Below, one piece after another: positions 50,865-61,787 of a DNA stretch of 64,000 bases. Numbering within the stretch: position 1 is the first letter of the stretch; the number at the start of each line of letters is the position of its first letter. Origin of the DNA: Litoditis marina (taxonomy: Eukaryota > Nematoda > Chromadorea > Rhabditida > Rhabditidae); contig OZ038434.1 in assembly GCA_964036275.1 (NCBI GenBank), positions 20,201,879-20,265,878 on the forward strand. Reading direction: 5' to 3'. Below the pieces are notes generated by a model. That model was not told the DNA's origin, did no database searches, and saw only the letters and a program-made list of their open reading frames with translations. A program made the position numbers and the translations under genes.

Positions 50865-53800
50865 TTTGCATAAGTTGAAACAGTCCCGAAATAATTGAGT
50901 GACAGTGCTAACCAAAAACACCCCCAAATTGACGTGAATGGAGTTGCGATTTTTGCCCTACGTGAGATTTAGTGTTCAAACTTGGTATTTTTGAACTCCC
51001 CTCATGTGTAGAAACTCAAAAATTTTCATCTTATTAGCATAAGTTGAAACCGTCCCGAAATAATTGAGTGGCGGTGCTAACCAAAAACACCCCCAAATTG
51101 ACGTGAATGGAGTTGCGATTTTTGCCCTACGTGAGATTTAGTATTCAAACTTGGTATTTTTGAACTCCTCTCATGTGTAGAAACTTAAAAATGTTCATCT
51201 TATTTGCATAAGTTGAAACAGTCCCGAAATAATTGAGTGGCCGTGCTAACCAAAAACACCCCCAAGTCCAAGTTGACGTGAATGGAGTTGCGATTTTCGC
51301 CCTACGTGAGATTTAGTATTCAAACTTGGTATTTTTGAACTCCTCTCATGTGTAGAAACTTAAAAATGTTCATCTTATTTGTATAAGTTGAAACAGTCCC
51401 GAAATAATTGAGTGGCGGTGCTAACCAAAAACACCCCCAAGTTGACGTGAATGGAGTTGCGATTTTCGCCCTACGTGAGATTTAGTATTCAAACTTGGTA
51501 TTTTTGAACTCCTCTCATGTGTGGAAACTCAAAAATGTTCATCTTATTAGCATAAGTTGAAACAGTCCCGAAATAATTGAGTGGCGGTGCTAACCAAAAA
51601 CACCCCCAAATTGACGTGAATGGAGTTGCGATTTTTGCCCTACGTGAGATTTAGTGTTCAAACTTGGTATTTTTGAACTCCTCTCATGTGTAGAAACTCA
51701 AAAATGTTCATCTTATTAGCATAAGTTGAAACAGTATTGGAATAATTGAGTGGCGGTGCTAACCAAAAACACCCCCAAATTGACGTGAGTGGAGTTGCGA
51801 TTTTCGCCCTACGTGAGATTTAGTATTCAAACTTGGTATTTTTGAACTCCTCTCATGTGTAGAAACTTAAAAATGTTCATCTTATTTGCATAAGTTGAAA
51901 CAGTCCCGAAATAATTGAGTGGCCGTGCTAACCAAAAACACCCCCAAATTGACGTGAATGGAGTTGCGATTTTCGCCCTACGTGAGATTTAGTGTTCAAA
52001 CTTGGTATTTTTGAACTCCCCTCATGTGTAGAAACTTAAAAATGTTCATCTTATTTGCATAAGTTGAAACAGTCCCGAAATAATTGAGTGGCGGTGCTAA
52101 CCAAAAACACCCCCAAGTTGACGTGAATGGAGTTGCGATTTTCGCCCTACGTGAGATTTAGTATTCAAACTTGGTATTTTTGAACTCCCCTCATGTGTAG
52201 AAACTCAAAAATGTTCATCTTATTAGCATAAGTTGAAACAGTCCCGAAATAATTGAGTGGCGGTGCTAACCAAAAACACCCCCAAATTGACGTGAATGGA
52301 GTTGCGATTTTTGCCCTACGTGAGATTTAGTGTTCAAACTTGGTATTTTTGAACTCCTCTCATGTGTAGAAACTCAAAAATGTTCATCTTATTAGCATAA
52401 GTTGAAACAGTATTGAAATAATTGAGTGGCGGTGCTAACCAAAAACACCCCCAAATTGACGTGAGTGGAGTTGCGATTTTCGCCCTACGTGAGATTTAGT
52501 ATTCAAACTTGGTATTTTTGAACTCCTCTCATGTGTAGAAACTTAAAAATGTTCATCTTATTTGCATAAGTTGAAACAGTCCCGAAATAATTGAGTGGCC
52601 GTGCTAACCAAAAACACCCCCAAGTTGACGTGAATGGAGTTGCGATTTTCGCCCTACGTGAGATTTAGTATTCAAACTTGGTATTTTTGAACTCCTCTCA
52701 TGTGTAGAAACTTAAAAATGTTCATCTTATTTGTATAAGTTGAAACAGTCCCGAAATAATTGAGTGGCGGTGCTAACCAAAAACACCCCCAAGTTGACGT
52801 GAATGGAGTTGCGATTTTCGCCCTACGTGAGATTTAGTATTCAAACTTGGTATTTTTGAACTCCTCTCATGTGTAGAAACTTAAAAATGTTCATCTTATT
52901 TGCATAAGTTGAAACAGTCCCGAAATAATTGAGTGGCGGTGCTAACCAAAAACACCCCCAAGTTGACGTGAATGGAGTTGCGATTTTCGCCCTACGTGAG
53001 ATTTAGTATTCAAACTTGGTATTTTTGAACTCCTCTCATGTGTAGAAACTTAAAAATGTTCATCTTATTTGCATAAGTTGAAACAGTCCCGAAATAATTG
53101 AGTGGCGGTGCTAACCAAAAACACCCCCAAGTTGACGTGAATGGAGTTGCGATTTTCGCCCTACGTGATATTTAGTATTCAAACTTTGTATTTTTGAACT
53201 CCCCTCATGTGTAGAAACTCAAAAATGTTCATCTTATTAGCATAAGTTGAAACAGTCCCGAAATAATTGAGTGGCCGTGCTAACCAAAAACACCCCCAAA
53301 TTGACGTGAATGGAGTTGCGATTTTTGCCCTACGTGAGAACTAGTGTTCAAACTTGGTATTTTTGAACTCCTCTCATGTGTAGAAACTTAAAAATGTTCA
53401 TCTTATTTGCATAAGTTGAAACAGTCCTGAAATAATTGAGTGGCGGTGCTAACCAAAAACACCCCCAAGTTGACGTGAATGGAGTTGCGATTTTCGCCCT
53501 ACGTGATATTTAGTGTTCAAACTTGGTCTTTTGAACTCCTCTCATGTGTAGAAACTCGAAAATGTTCATCTTATTTGCATAAGTTGAAACAGTCCCGAAA
53601 TAATTGAGTGGCGGTGCTAACCAAAAACACCCCCAAGTTGACGTGAATGGAGTTGCGATTTTCGCCCTACGTGAGATTTAGTATTCAAACTTGGTATTTT
53701 TGAACTCCTCTCATGTGTAGAAACTTAAAAATGTTCATCTTATTTGTATAAGTTGAAACAGTCCCGAAATAATTGAGTGGCCGTGCTAACCAAAAACACC

Positions 53801-55440
53801 CCCAAGTTGACGTGAATGGAGTTGCGATTTTCGCCCTACGTGAGATTTAGTATTCAAACTTGGTATTTTTGAACTCCTCTCATGTGTAGAAACTTAAAAA
53901 TGTTTATCTTATTTGTATAAGTTGAAACAGTCCCGAAATAATTGAGTGGCGGTGCTAACCAAAAACACCCCCAAGTTGACGTGAATGGAGTTGCGATTTT
54001 CGCCCTACGTGAGATTTAGTATTCAAACTTGGTATTTTTGAACTCCCCTCATGTGTAGAAACTCAAAAATGTTCATCTTATTTGCATAAGTTGAAACAGT
54101 CCCGAAATAATTGAGTGGCGGTGCTAACCAAAAACACCCCCAAGTTGACGTGAATGGAGTTGCGATTTTTGCCCTACGTGAGATTTAGTGTTCAAACTTG
54201 GTATTTTTGAACTCCCCTCATGTGTAGAAACTCAAAAATGTTCATCTTATTAGCATAAGTTGAAACAGTCCCGAAATAATTGAGTGGCCGTGCTAACCAA
54301 AAACACCCCCAAATTGACGTGAATGGAGTTGCGATTTTTGCCCTACGTGAGAACTAGTGTTCAAACTTGGTATTTTTAAACTCCTCTCATGTGTAGAAAC
54401 TCAAAAATGTTCATCTTATTAGCATAAGTTGAAACAGTCCTGAAATAATTGAGTGGCGGTGCTAACCAAAAACACCCCCAAGTTGACGTGAATGGAGTTG
54501 CGATTTTCGCCCTACGTGATATTTAGTGTTCAAACTTGGTCTTTTGAACTCCTCTCATGTGTAGAAACTCAAAAATGTTCATCTTATTTGCATAAGTTGA
54601 AACAGTCCCGAAATAATTGAGTGGCGGTGCTAACCAAAAACACCCCCAAGTTGACGTGAATGGAGTTGCGATTTTCGCCCTACGTGAGATTTAGTATTCA
54701 AACTTGGTATTTTTGAACTCCTCTCATGTGTAGAAACTTAAAAATGTTCATCTTATTTGCATAAGTTGAAACAGTCCCGAAATAATTGAGTGGCGGTGCT
54801 AACCAAAAACACCCCCAAGTTGACGTGAATGGAGTTGCGATTTTCGCCCTACGTGAGATTTAATATTCAAACTTGGTATTTTTGAACTCCCCTCATGTGT
54901 AGAAACTCAAAAATGTTCATCTTATTAGCATAAGTTGAAACAGTCCCGAAATAATTGAGTGGCGGTGCTAACCAAAAACACCCCCAAGTTGACGTGAATG
55001 GAGTTGCGATTTTCGCCCTACGTGAGATTTAGTATTCAAACTTGGTATTTTTGAACTCCCCTCATGTGTAGAAACTCAAAAATGTTCATCTTATTAGCAT
55101 AAGTTGAAACAGTCCCGAAATAATTGAGTGGCGGTGCTAACCAAAAACACCCCCAAATTGACGTGAATGGAGTTGCGATTTTTGCCCTACGTGAGATTTA
55201 GTGTTCAAACTTGGTATTTTTGAACTCCTCTCATGTGTAAAACTCAAAAATGTTCATCTTATTAGCATAAGTTGAAACAGTATTGAAATAATTGAGTGGC
55301 GGTGCTAACCAAAAACACCCCCAAATTGACGTGAGTGGAGTTGCGATTTTCGCCCTACGTGAGATTTAGTATTCAAACTTGGTATTTTTGAACTCCTCTC
55401 ATGTGTAGAAACTTAAAAATGTTCATCTTATTTGCATAAG
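50865..55440. repeat. Satellite A, block 5
   Basis: About 27 monomers in the usual orientation, starting with TTTGCATAAGTTGAA after array 3. Subfamily markers such as ACAGTATTGAAATAATTGAG with GACGTGAGTGGAG recur through the block. It ends inside a monomer at GCATAAG (55440), where satellite C starts directly, with GT shared at the joint. Confidence 0.95.
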
Positions 55441-56229
55441 TCCACTTTTTGTCCCGAGGTAATGTTTTCAACATCCTTGAGGACAAAAGGTGGACAGATT
55501 GTCCAGTTGGTTTCCTGAAGACAAAAAGTAAACAGGTTGTCCAATTTTTGTCCCGAGGAAATGTTTTCAACATCCTTGAGGACAAAAAGTGGACAGATTG
55601 TCCAGTTTGTTTCTTGAAGACAAAAAGTAAACAGGTTGTCCAATTTTGTCCCGAGGGAATGTTTTCAACATCCTTGAGGACAAAAAGTGGACAGATTGTC
55701 CAGTTTGTTTCTTGAAGACAAAAAGTAACCAGGTTGTCCACTTTTTGTCCCGAGGTAATGTTTTCAACATCCTTGAGGACAAAAGGTGGACAGATTGTCC
55801 AGTTGGTTTCCTGAAGACAAAAAGTAAACAGGTTGTCCAATTTTTGTCCCGAGGAAATGTTTTCAACATCCTTGAGGACAAAAAGTGGACAGATTGTCCA
55901 ATTTTTGTCCCGAGGTAATGTTTTCAACATCCTTGAGGACAAAAGATGGACAGATTGTCCAGTTGGTTTCCTGAAGACAAAAAGTAAACAGGTTGTCCAA
56001 TTTTTGTCCCGAAGAAATGTTTTCAACATCCTTGGGGACAGAAAGTGGACAGATTGTCCAATTTTCGTCCCAAGGTAATGTTTTCAACGTCCTTGAGGAC
56101 AAAAGGTGGGCAGATTGTCCAGTCCAGTTGGTTTCCTGAAGACAAAAAGTAAACAGGTTGTCCAATTTTTGTCCCGAGGAAAGTTTTTCAATGTCCTTGG
56201 GGACAAAAAGTGGACAGATTGTCCAGTTT

Positions 56230-56467
56230 GGCCGAGTGGTCAAGTGGTTAGCGTTCGGCTGTCGCTCCACAGACCTGGGTTCGATCCCCGCTCGCCGCGG
56301 TATCTGTCTGGCGGACCGCATGAGCTGGTTACAAAGCTCACCCATGCCTATCTCCACCCCTCTACGTACAGTCCTTCTACGGTTGATATATGATTTGTGT
56401 GTGATTATGTAATTTTCTCAATAAAGCACACGGCTGAAATAGTTGCCGTAAAAGATTATTATTATAA
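56230..56467 (+). mobile_element. tRNA-derived SINE-like element, copy 1
   Basis: The tRNA-like head has A box TGGCCGAGTGG (56229-56239) and B box GGTTCGATCCC (56278-56288), spaced as in tRNA genes. A body without recognisable coding follows, then AATAAA at 56420-56425 and a short (ATT)n-like tail ending TTATTATTATAAT. The flanks are satellite C units (GTCCAGTT on the left, GTTTCCTGAAG on the right); a target-site duplication is not clear. Head, body and simple-repeat tail fit a SINE of about 238 bp. The family is not identified. Confidence 0.78.
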
Positions 56468-57189
56468 TGTTTCCTGAAGACAAAAAGTAAACAGGTTGTC
56501 CATTTTTTGTCCCGAGGAAATGTTTTCAACATCCTTGAGGACAAAAGGTGGATAGATTGTCCAGTTGGTTTCCTGAAGACAAAAATTAAACAAGTTGTCC
56601 AATTTTTGTCCCGAGGAAATGTTTTCAACATCCTTGAGGACAAAAAGTGGACAGATTGTCCAGTTTGTTTCTTGAAGACAAAAAGTAACCAGGTTGTCCA
56701 CTTTTTGTCCCGAGGTAATGTTTTCAACATCCTTGAGGACAAAAGGTGGACAGATTGTCCAGTTGGTTTCCTGAAGACAAAAAGTAAACAGGTTGTCCAA
56801 TTTTTGTCCCGAGGAAATGTTTTCAACATCCTTGAGGACAAAAAGTGGACAGATTGTCCAATTTTTGTCCCGAGGTAATGTTTTCAACATCCTTGAGGAC
56901 AAAAGATGGACAGATTGTCCAGTTGGTTTCCTGAAGACAAAAAGTAAACAGGTTGTCCAATTTTTGTCCCGAAGAAATGTTTTCAACATCCTTGGGGACA
57001 GAAAGTGGACAGATTGTCCAATTTTCGTCCCAAGGTAATGTTTTCAACGTCCTTGAGGACAAAAGGTGGGCAGATTGTCCAGTCCAGTTGGTTTCCTGAA
57101 GACAAAAAGTAAACAGGTTGTCCAATTTTTGTCCCGAGGAAAGTTTTTCAATGTCCTTGGGGACAAAAAGTGGACAGATTGTCCAGTTT

Positions 57190-57427
57190 GGCCGAGTGGT
57201 CAAGTGGTTAGCGTTCGGCTGTCGCTCCACAGACCTGGGTTCGATCCCCGCTCGCCGCGGTATCTGTCTGGCGGACCGCATGAGCTGGTTACAAAGCTCA
57301 CCCATGCCTATCTCCACCCCTCTACGTACAGTCCTTCTACGGTTGATATATGATTTGTGTGTGATTATGTAATTTTCTCAATAAAGCACACGGCTGAAAT
57401 AGTTGCCGTAAAAGATTATTATTATAA
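57190..57427 (+). mobile_element. tRNA-derived SINE-like element, copy 2
   Basis: It lies exactly 960 bp after copy 1 with the same sequence and flanks as far as I can see, so it was copied with the surrounding satellite unit and was not inserted independently. Confidence 0.78.
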
Positions 57428-58189
57428 TGTTTCCTGAAGACAAAAAGTAAACAGGTTGTCCATTTTTTGTCCCGAGGAAATGTTTTCAACATCCTTGAGG
57501 ACAAAAGGTGGATAGATTGTCCAGTTGGTTTCCTGAAGACAAAAATTAAACAAGTTGTCCAATTTTTGTCCCGAGGAAATGTTTTCAACATCCTTGAGGA
57601 CAAAAAGTGGACAGATTGTCCAGTTTGTTTCTTGAAGACAAAAAGTAAACAGGTTGTCCACTTTTTGTCCCGAGGTAATGTTTTCAACATCCTTGAGGAC
57701 AAAAGGTGGACAGATTGTCCAGTTGGTTTCCTGAAGACAAAAAGTAAACAGGTTGTCCAATTTTTGTCCCGAGGAAATGTTTTCAACATCCTTGAGGACA
57801 AAAAGTGGACAGATTGTCCACTTTTTGTCCCGAGGTAATGTTTTCAACATCCTTGAGGACAAAAGATGGACAGATTGTCCAGTTGGTTCTGTCCACCTTT
57901 TGTTCTCAAGGATGTTGAAAACATTACCTTGGGACAAAAATTGGACAATCTGTCCACTTTCTGTCCCCAAGGATGTTGAAAACATTTCCTCGGGACAAAA
58001 ATTGGACAACCTGTTTACTTTTTGTCTTCAGGAAACAAACTGGACAATCTGTCCACTTTTTGTCCTCAAGGATGTTGAAAACATTACCTCGGAAAAACTG
58101 GACAACCTGTTTACTTTTTGTCTTCAGGAAACAAACTGGACAATCTGTCCACTTTTTGTCCTCAAGGATGTTGAAAACAGTTCCTCGGG

Positions 58190-59491
58190 ACAAAAATTGG
58201 ACAACCTGTTTACTTTTTGTCTTCAGGAAACCAACTGGACTGGACAATCTGCCTACCTTTTGTCCTCAAGGATGTTGAAAACATTACCTCGGGACAAAAA
58301 TTGGACAATCTGTCCACTTTTTGTCCTCAAGGATGTTCAAAACATTTCCTCGGGACAAAAATTGGACAACCTGTTTACTTTTTGTCTTCAGGAAACCAAC
58401 TGGACTGGACAATCTGCCCACCTTTTGTCCTCAAGGATGTTGAAAACATTACCTCGGGACAAAAATTGGACAATCTGTCCACTTTTTGTCCCCAAGGACA
58501 TTGAAAAACTTTCCTCGGGACAAAAATTGGACAACCTGTTTACTTTTTGTCTTCAGGAAACCAACTGGACAATCTGCCCACCTTTTGTCCTCAAGGACGT
58601 TGAAAACATTACCTCGGGACAAAAATTGGACAATCTGTTCACTTTTTGTCCTCAAGGATGTTGGAAACATTTCCTCGGGACCAAAAATTGGACGACCTGT
58701 TCACTTTTTGTCTTCAGGAAACCAACTGGACAATCTGTCCACCTTTTGTCCTCAAGGATGTTGAAAACATTACCTTGGGACAAAAATTGGACAATCTGTC
58801 CACTTTCTGTCCCCAAGGATGTTGAAAACATTTCTTCGGGACAAAAATTGGACAACCTGTTTACTTTTTGTCTTCAGGAAACCAACTGGACTGGACAATC
58901 TGCCTACCTTTTGTCCTCAAGGATGTTGAAAACATTACCTCGGGACAAAAATTGGACAATCTGTCCACTTTTTGTCCTCAAGGATGTTCAAAACATTTCC
59001 TCGGGACAAAAATTGGACAACCTGTTTACTTTTTGTCTTCAGGAAACCAACTGGACTGGACAATCTGCCCACCTTTTGTCCTCAAGGATGTTGAAAACAT
59101 TACCTCGGGACAAAAATTGGACAATCTGTCCACTTTTTGTCCCCAAGGACATTGAAAAACTTTCCTCGGGACAAAAATTGGACAACCTGTTTACTTTTTG
59201 TCTTCAGGAAACCAACTGGACAATCTGCCCACCTTTTGTCCTCAAGGACGTTGAAAACATTACCTCGGGACAAAAATTGGACAATCTGTTCACTTTTTGT
59301 CCTCAAGGATGTTGGAAACATTTCCTCGGGACCAAAAATTGGACGACCTGTTCACTTTTTGTCTTCAGGAAACCAACTGGACAATCTGTCCACCTTTTGT
59401 CCTCAAGGATGTTGAAAACATTACCTTGGGACAAAAATTGGACAATCTGTCCACTTTCTGTCCCCAAGGATGTTGAAAACATTTCTTCGGG
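58190..59491 (-). repeat. 651-bp higher-order unit of satellite C, two tandem copies
   Basis: The stretch containing CTGGACAATCTGCCTACC near 58237 recurs near 58888, and the order of variants stays the same for about 650 bp. Open frames 58217-58504 and 58868-59155 translate identically, which reflects near-identity of the two copies. Confidence 0.82.
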
Positions 59492-61786
59492 ACAAAAATT
59501 GGACAACCTGTTTACTTTTTGTCTTCAGGAAACCAACTGGACAATCTGTCCACCTTTTGTCCTCAAGGATGTTGAAAACATTACCTTGGGACGAAAATTG
59601 GACAATCTGTCCACTTTTTGTCCTCAAGGATGTTGAAAACATTTCCTCGGGACAAAAATTGGACAACCTGTTTACTTTTTGTCTTCAGGAAACCAACTGG
59701 ACAATCTGTCCATCTTTTGTCCTCAAGGATGTTGAAAACATTACCTCGGGACAAAAATTGGACAACCTGTTTACTTTTTGTCTTCAGGAAACCAACTGGA
59801 CTGGACAATCTGTCCACCTTTTGTCCTCAAGGATGTTGAAAACATTACCTCGGGACAAAAATTTTCTGTTCACTTTTTGTCCTCAAGGATGTTGAAAACA
59901 TTTCCTCGGGACAAAAATTGGACGACCTGTTCACTTTTTGTCTTCAGGAAACCAACTGGACAATCTGTCCACCTTTTGTCCTCAAGGATGTTGAAAACAT
60001 TACCTTGGGACAAAAATTGGACAATCTGTCCACTTTCTGTCCCCAAGGATGTTGAAAACATTTCTTCGGGACTAAAATTGGACAACCTGTTTACTTTTTG
60101 TCTTCAGGAAACCAACAGGACAATCTGTCCACCTTTTGTCCTCAAGGATGTTGAAAACATTTCCTCGGGACAAAAATTGGACAACCTGTTTACTTTTTGT
60201 CTTCAGGAAACAATATAATAATAATCTTTTACGGCAACTATTTCAGCCGTGTGCTTTATTGAGAAAATTACATAATCACACACAAATCATATATCAACCG
60301 TAGAAGGACTGTCCGTAGAGGGGTGGAGATAGGCATGGGTGAGCTTTGTAACCAGCTCATGCGGTCCGCCAGACAGATACCGCGGCGAGCGGGGATCGAA
60401 CCCAGGTCTGTGGAGCGACAGCCGAACGCTAACCACTTGACCACTCGGCCAAACTGGACAATCTGTCCACTTTTTGTCCCCAAGGACATTGAAAAACTTT
60501 CCTCGGGACAAAAATTGGACAACCTGTTTACTTTTTGTCTTCAGGAAACCAACTGGACAATCTGCCCACCTTTTGTCCTCAAGGACGTTGAAAACATTAC
60601 CTCGGGACAAAAATTGGACAATCTGTTCACTTTTTGTCCTCAAGGATGTTGGAAACATTTCCTCGGGACCAAAAATTGGACGACCTGTTCACTTTTTGTC
60701 TTCAGGAAACCAACTGGACAATCTGTCCACCTTTTGTCCTCAAGGATGTTGAAAACATTACCTCGGGACAAAAATTGGACAATCTGTCCACTTTCTGTCC
60801 CCAAGGATGTTGAAAACATTTCTTCGGGACAAAAATTGGACAACCTGTTTACTTTTTGTCTTCAGGAAACCAACTGGACAATCTGTCCACCTTTTGTCCT
60901 CAAGGATGTTGAAAACATTACCTTGGGACGAAAATTGGACAATCTGTCCACTTTTTGTCCTCAAGGATGTTGAAAACATTTCCTCGGGACAAAAATTGGA
61001 CAACCTGTTTACTTTTTGTCTTCAGGAAACCAACTGGACAATCTGTCCATCTTTTGTCCTCAAGGATGTTGAAAACATTACCTCGGGACAAAAATTGGAC
61101 AACCTGTTTACTTTTTGTCTTCAGGAAACCAACTGGACTGGACAATCTGTCCACCTTTTGTCCTCAAGGATGTTGAAAACATTACCTCGGGACAAAAATT
61201 TTCTGTTCACTTTTTGTCCTCAAGGATGTTGAAAACATTTCCTCGGGACAAAAATTGGACGACCTGTTCACTTTTTGTCTTCAGGAAACCAACTGGACAA
61301 TCTGCCCACCTTTTGTCCTCAAGGACGTTGAAAACATTACCTTGGGACGAAAATTGGACAATCTGTCCACTTTCTGTCCCCAAGGATGTTGAAAACATTT
61401 CTTCGGGACTAAAATTGGACAACCTGTTTACTTTTTGTCTTCAGGAAACCAACAGGACAATCTGTCCACCTTTTGTCCTCAAGGATGTTGAAAACATTTC
61501 CTCGGGACAAAAATTGGACAACCTGTTTACTTTTTGTCTTCAGGAAACAATATAATAATAATCTTTTACGGCAACTATTTCAGCCGTGTGCTTTATTGAG
61601 AAAATTACATAATCACACACAAATCATATATCAACCGTAGAAGGACTGTCCGTAGAGGGGTGGAGATAGGCATGGGTGAGCTTTGTAACCAGCTCATGCG
61701 GTCCGCCAGACAGATACCGCGGCGAGCGGGGATCGAACCCAGGTCTGTGGAGCGACAGCCGAACGCTAACCACTTGACCACTCGGC
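59113..61786 (-). repeat. 1,337-bp higher-order unit of satellite C, two tandem copies
   Basis: Matching positions are 59137 with 60474, 59470 with 60807 and 60213 with 61550, all 1,337 bp apart. Each copy includes one minus-strand SINE-like element. A further diverged partial copy follows to about 62,350, shifted by an extra TGGAC. Boundaries are approximate. Confidence 0.8.
60213..60450 (-). mobile_element. tRNA-derived SINE-like element, copy 3 (inverted arm)
   Basis: Reverse complement of copies 1 and 2 at the same satellite position (A box at 60441-60451, B box at 60392-60402). It differs at CTACGGACAGTCC (CTACGTACAGTCC in the forward copies) and at the tail (ATATTG against ATAATG). Confidence 0.78.
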
Positions 61787-61787
61787 C
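61550..61787 (-). mobile_element. tRNA-derived SINE-like element, copy 4 (inverted arm)
   Basis: It lies 1,337 bp after copy 3 and shares the same two distinguishing changes. It was therefore amplified together with copy 3 as part of the larger satellite unit. Confidence 0.78.

Larger units (their letters stand above)
55650..57570 (+). repeat. 960-bp higher-order unit of satellite C, two tandem copies
   Basis: Sequence from about 55,650 recurs 960 bp downstream, including the SINE-like element (56230 and 57190) and the flanking order of 61- and 99-bp units. A third partial copy runs to the inversion point near 57,888. The differences seen are scattered single bases. Confidence 0.85.
55441..57888 (+). 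repeat. Satellite C, forward arm (61-bp and 99-bp units)
   Basis: GTCCCGAGG recurs at 55451, 55550, 55648, 55747, 55846 and 55907, giving steps of 98-99 or 61 bp. The short unit (55846-55906) contains TGGACA-GAT-TGTCCA and a longer imperfect hairpin between TTTTTGTCCCGAGG and CCTTGAGGACAAAAA. The long unit adds 38 bp that resemble part of the short unit (GACAAAAAGT, ACAG, TTGTCCA), so it looks like a partial internal duplication that later diverged. Two SINE-like elements are embedded. Open frames of 70-218 residues occur in several frames on both strands and are repeat by-products. Confidence 0.93.

Noticed and set aside
1..55440. Short open frames of about 65-146 residues repeated through satellites A and B
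   Set aside because: They start and stop at fixed places in the monomers, appear only where a variant removes a stop, and match no protein family. They are by-products of repetition.
1..55440. CRISPR array
   Set aside because: The repeats are contiguous 169-bp or 293-bp monomers without unique spacers, and the context is eukaryotic with no cas genes.
1..55440. CENP-B box in satellite A
   Set aside because: The CCCGAAATAATTGAG stretch resembles half of the reverse-complement motif, but the remaining required positions do not match.
56420..56425. AATAAA as the end of a protein-coding transcript
   Set aside because: It lies inside the SINE-like element, recurs with every copy, and has no upstream gene.
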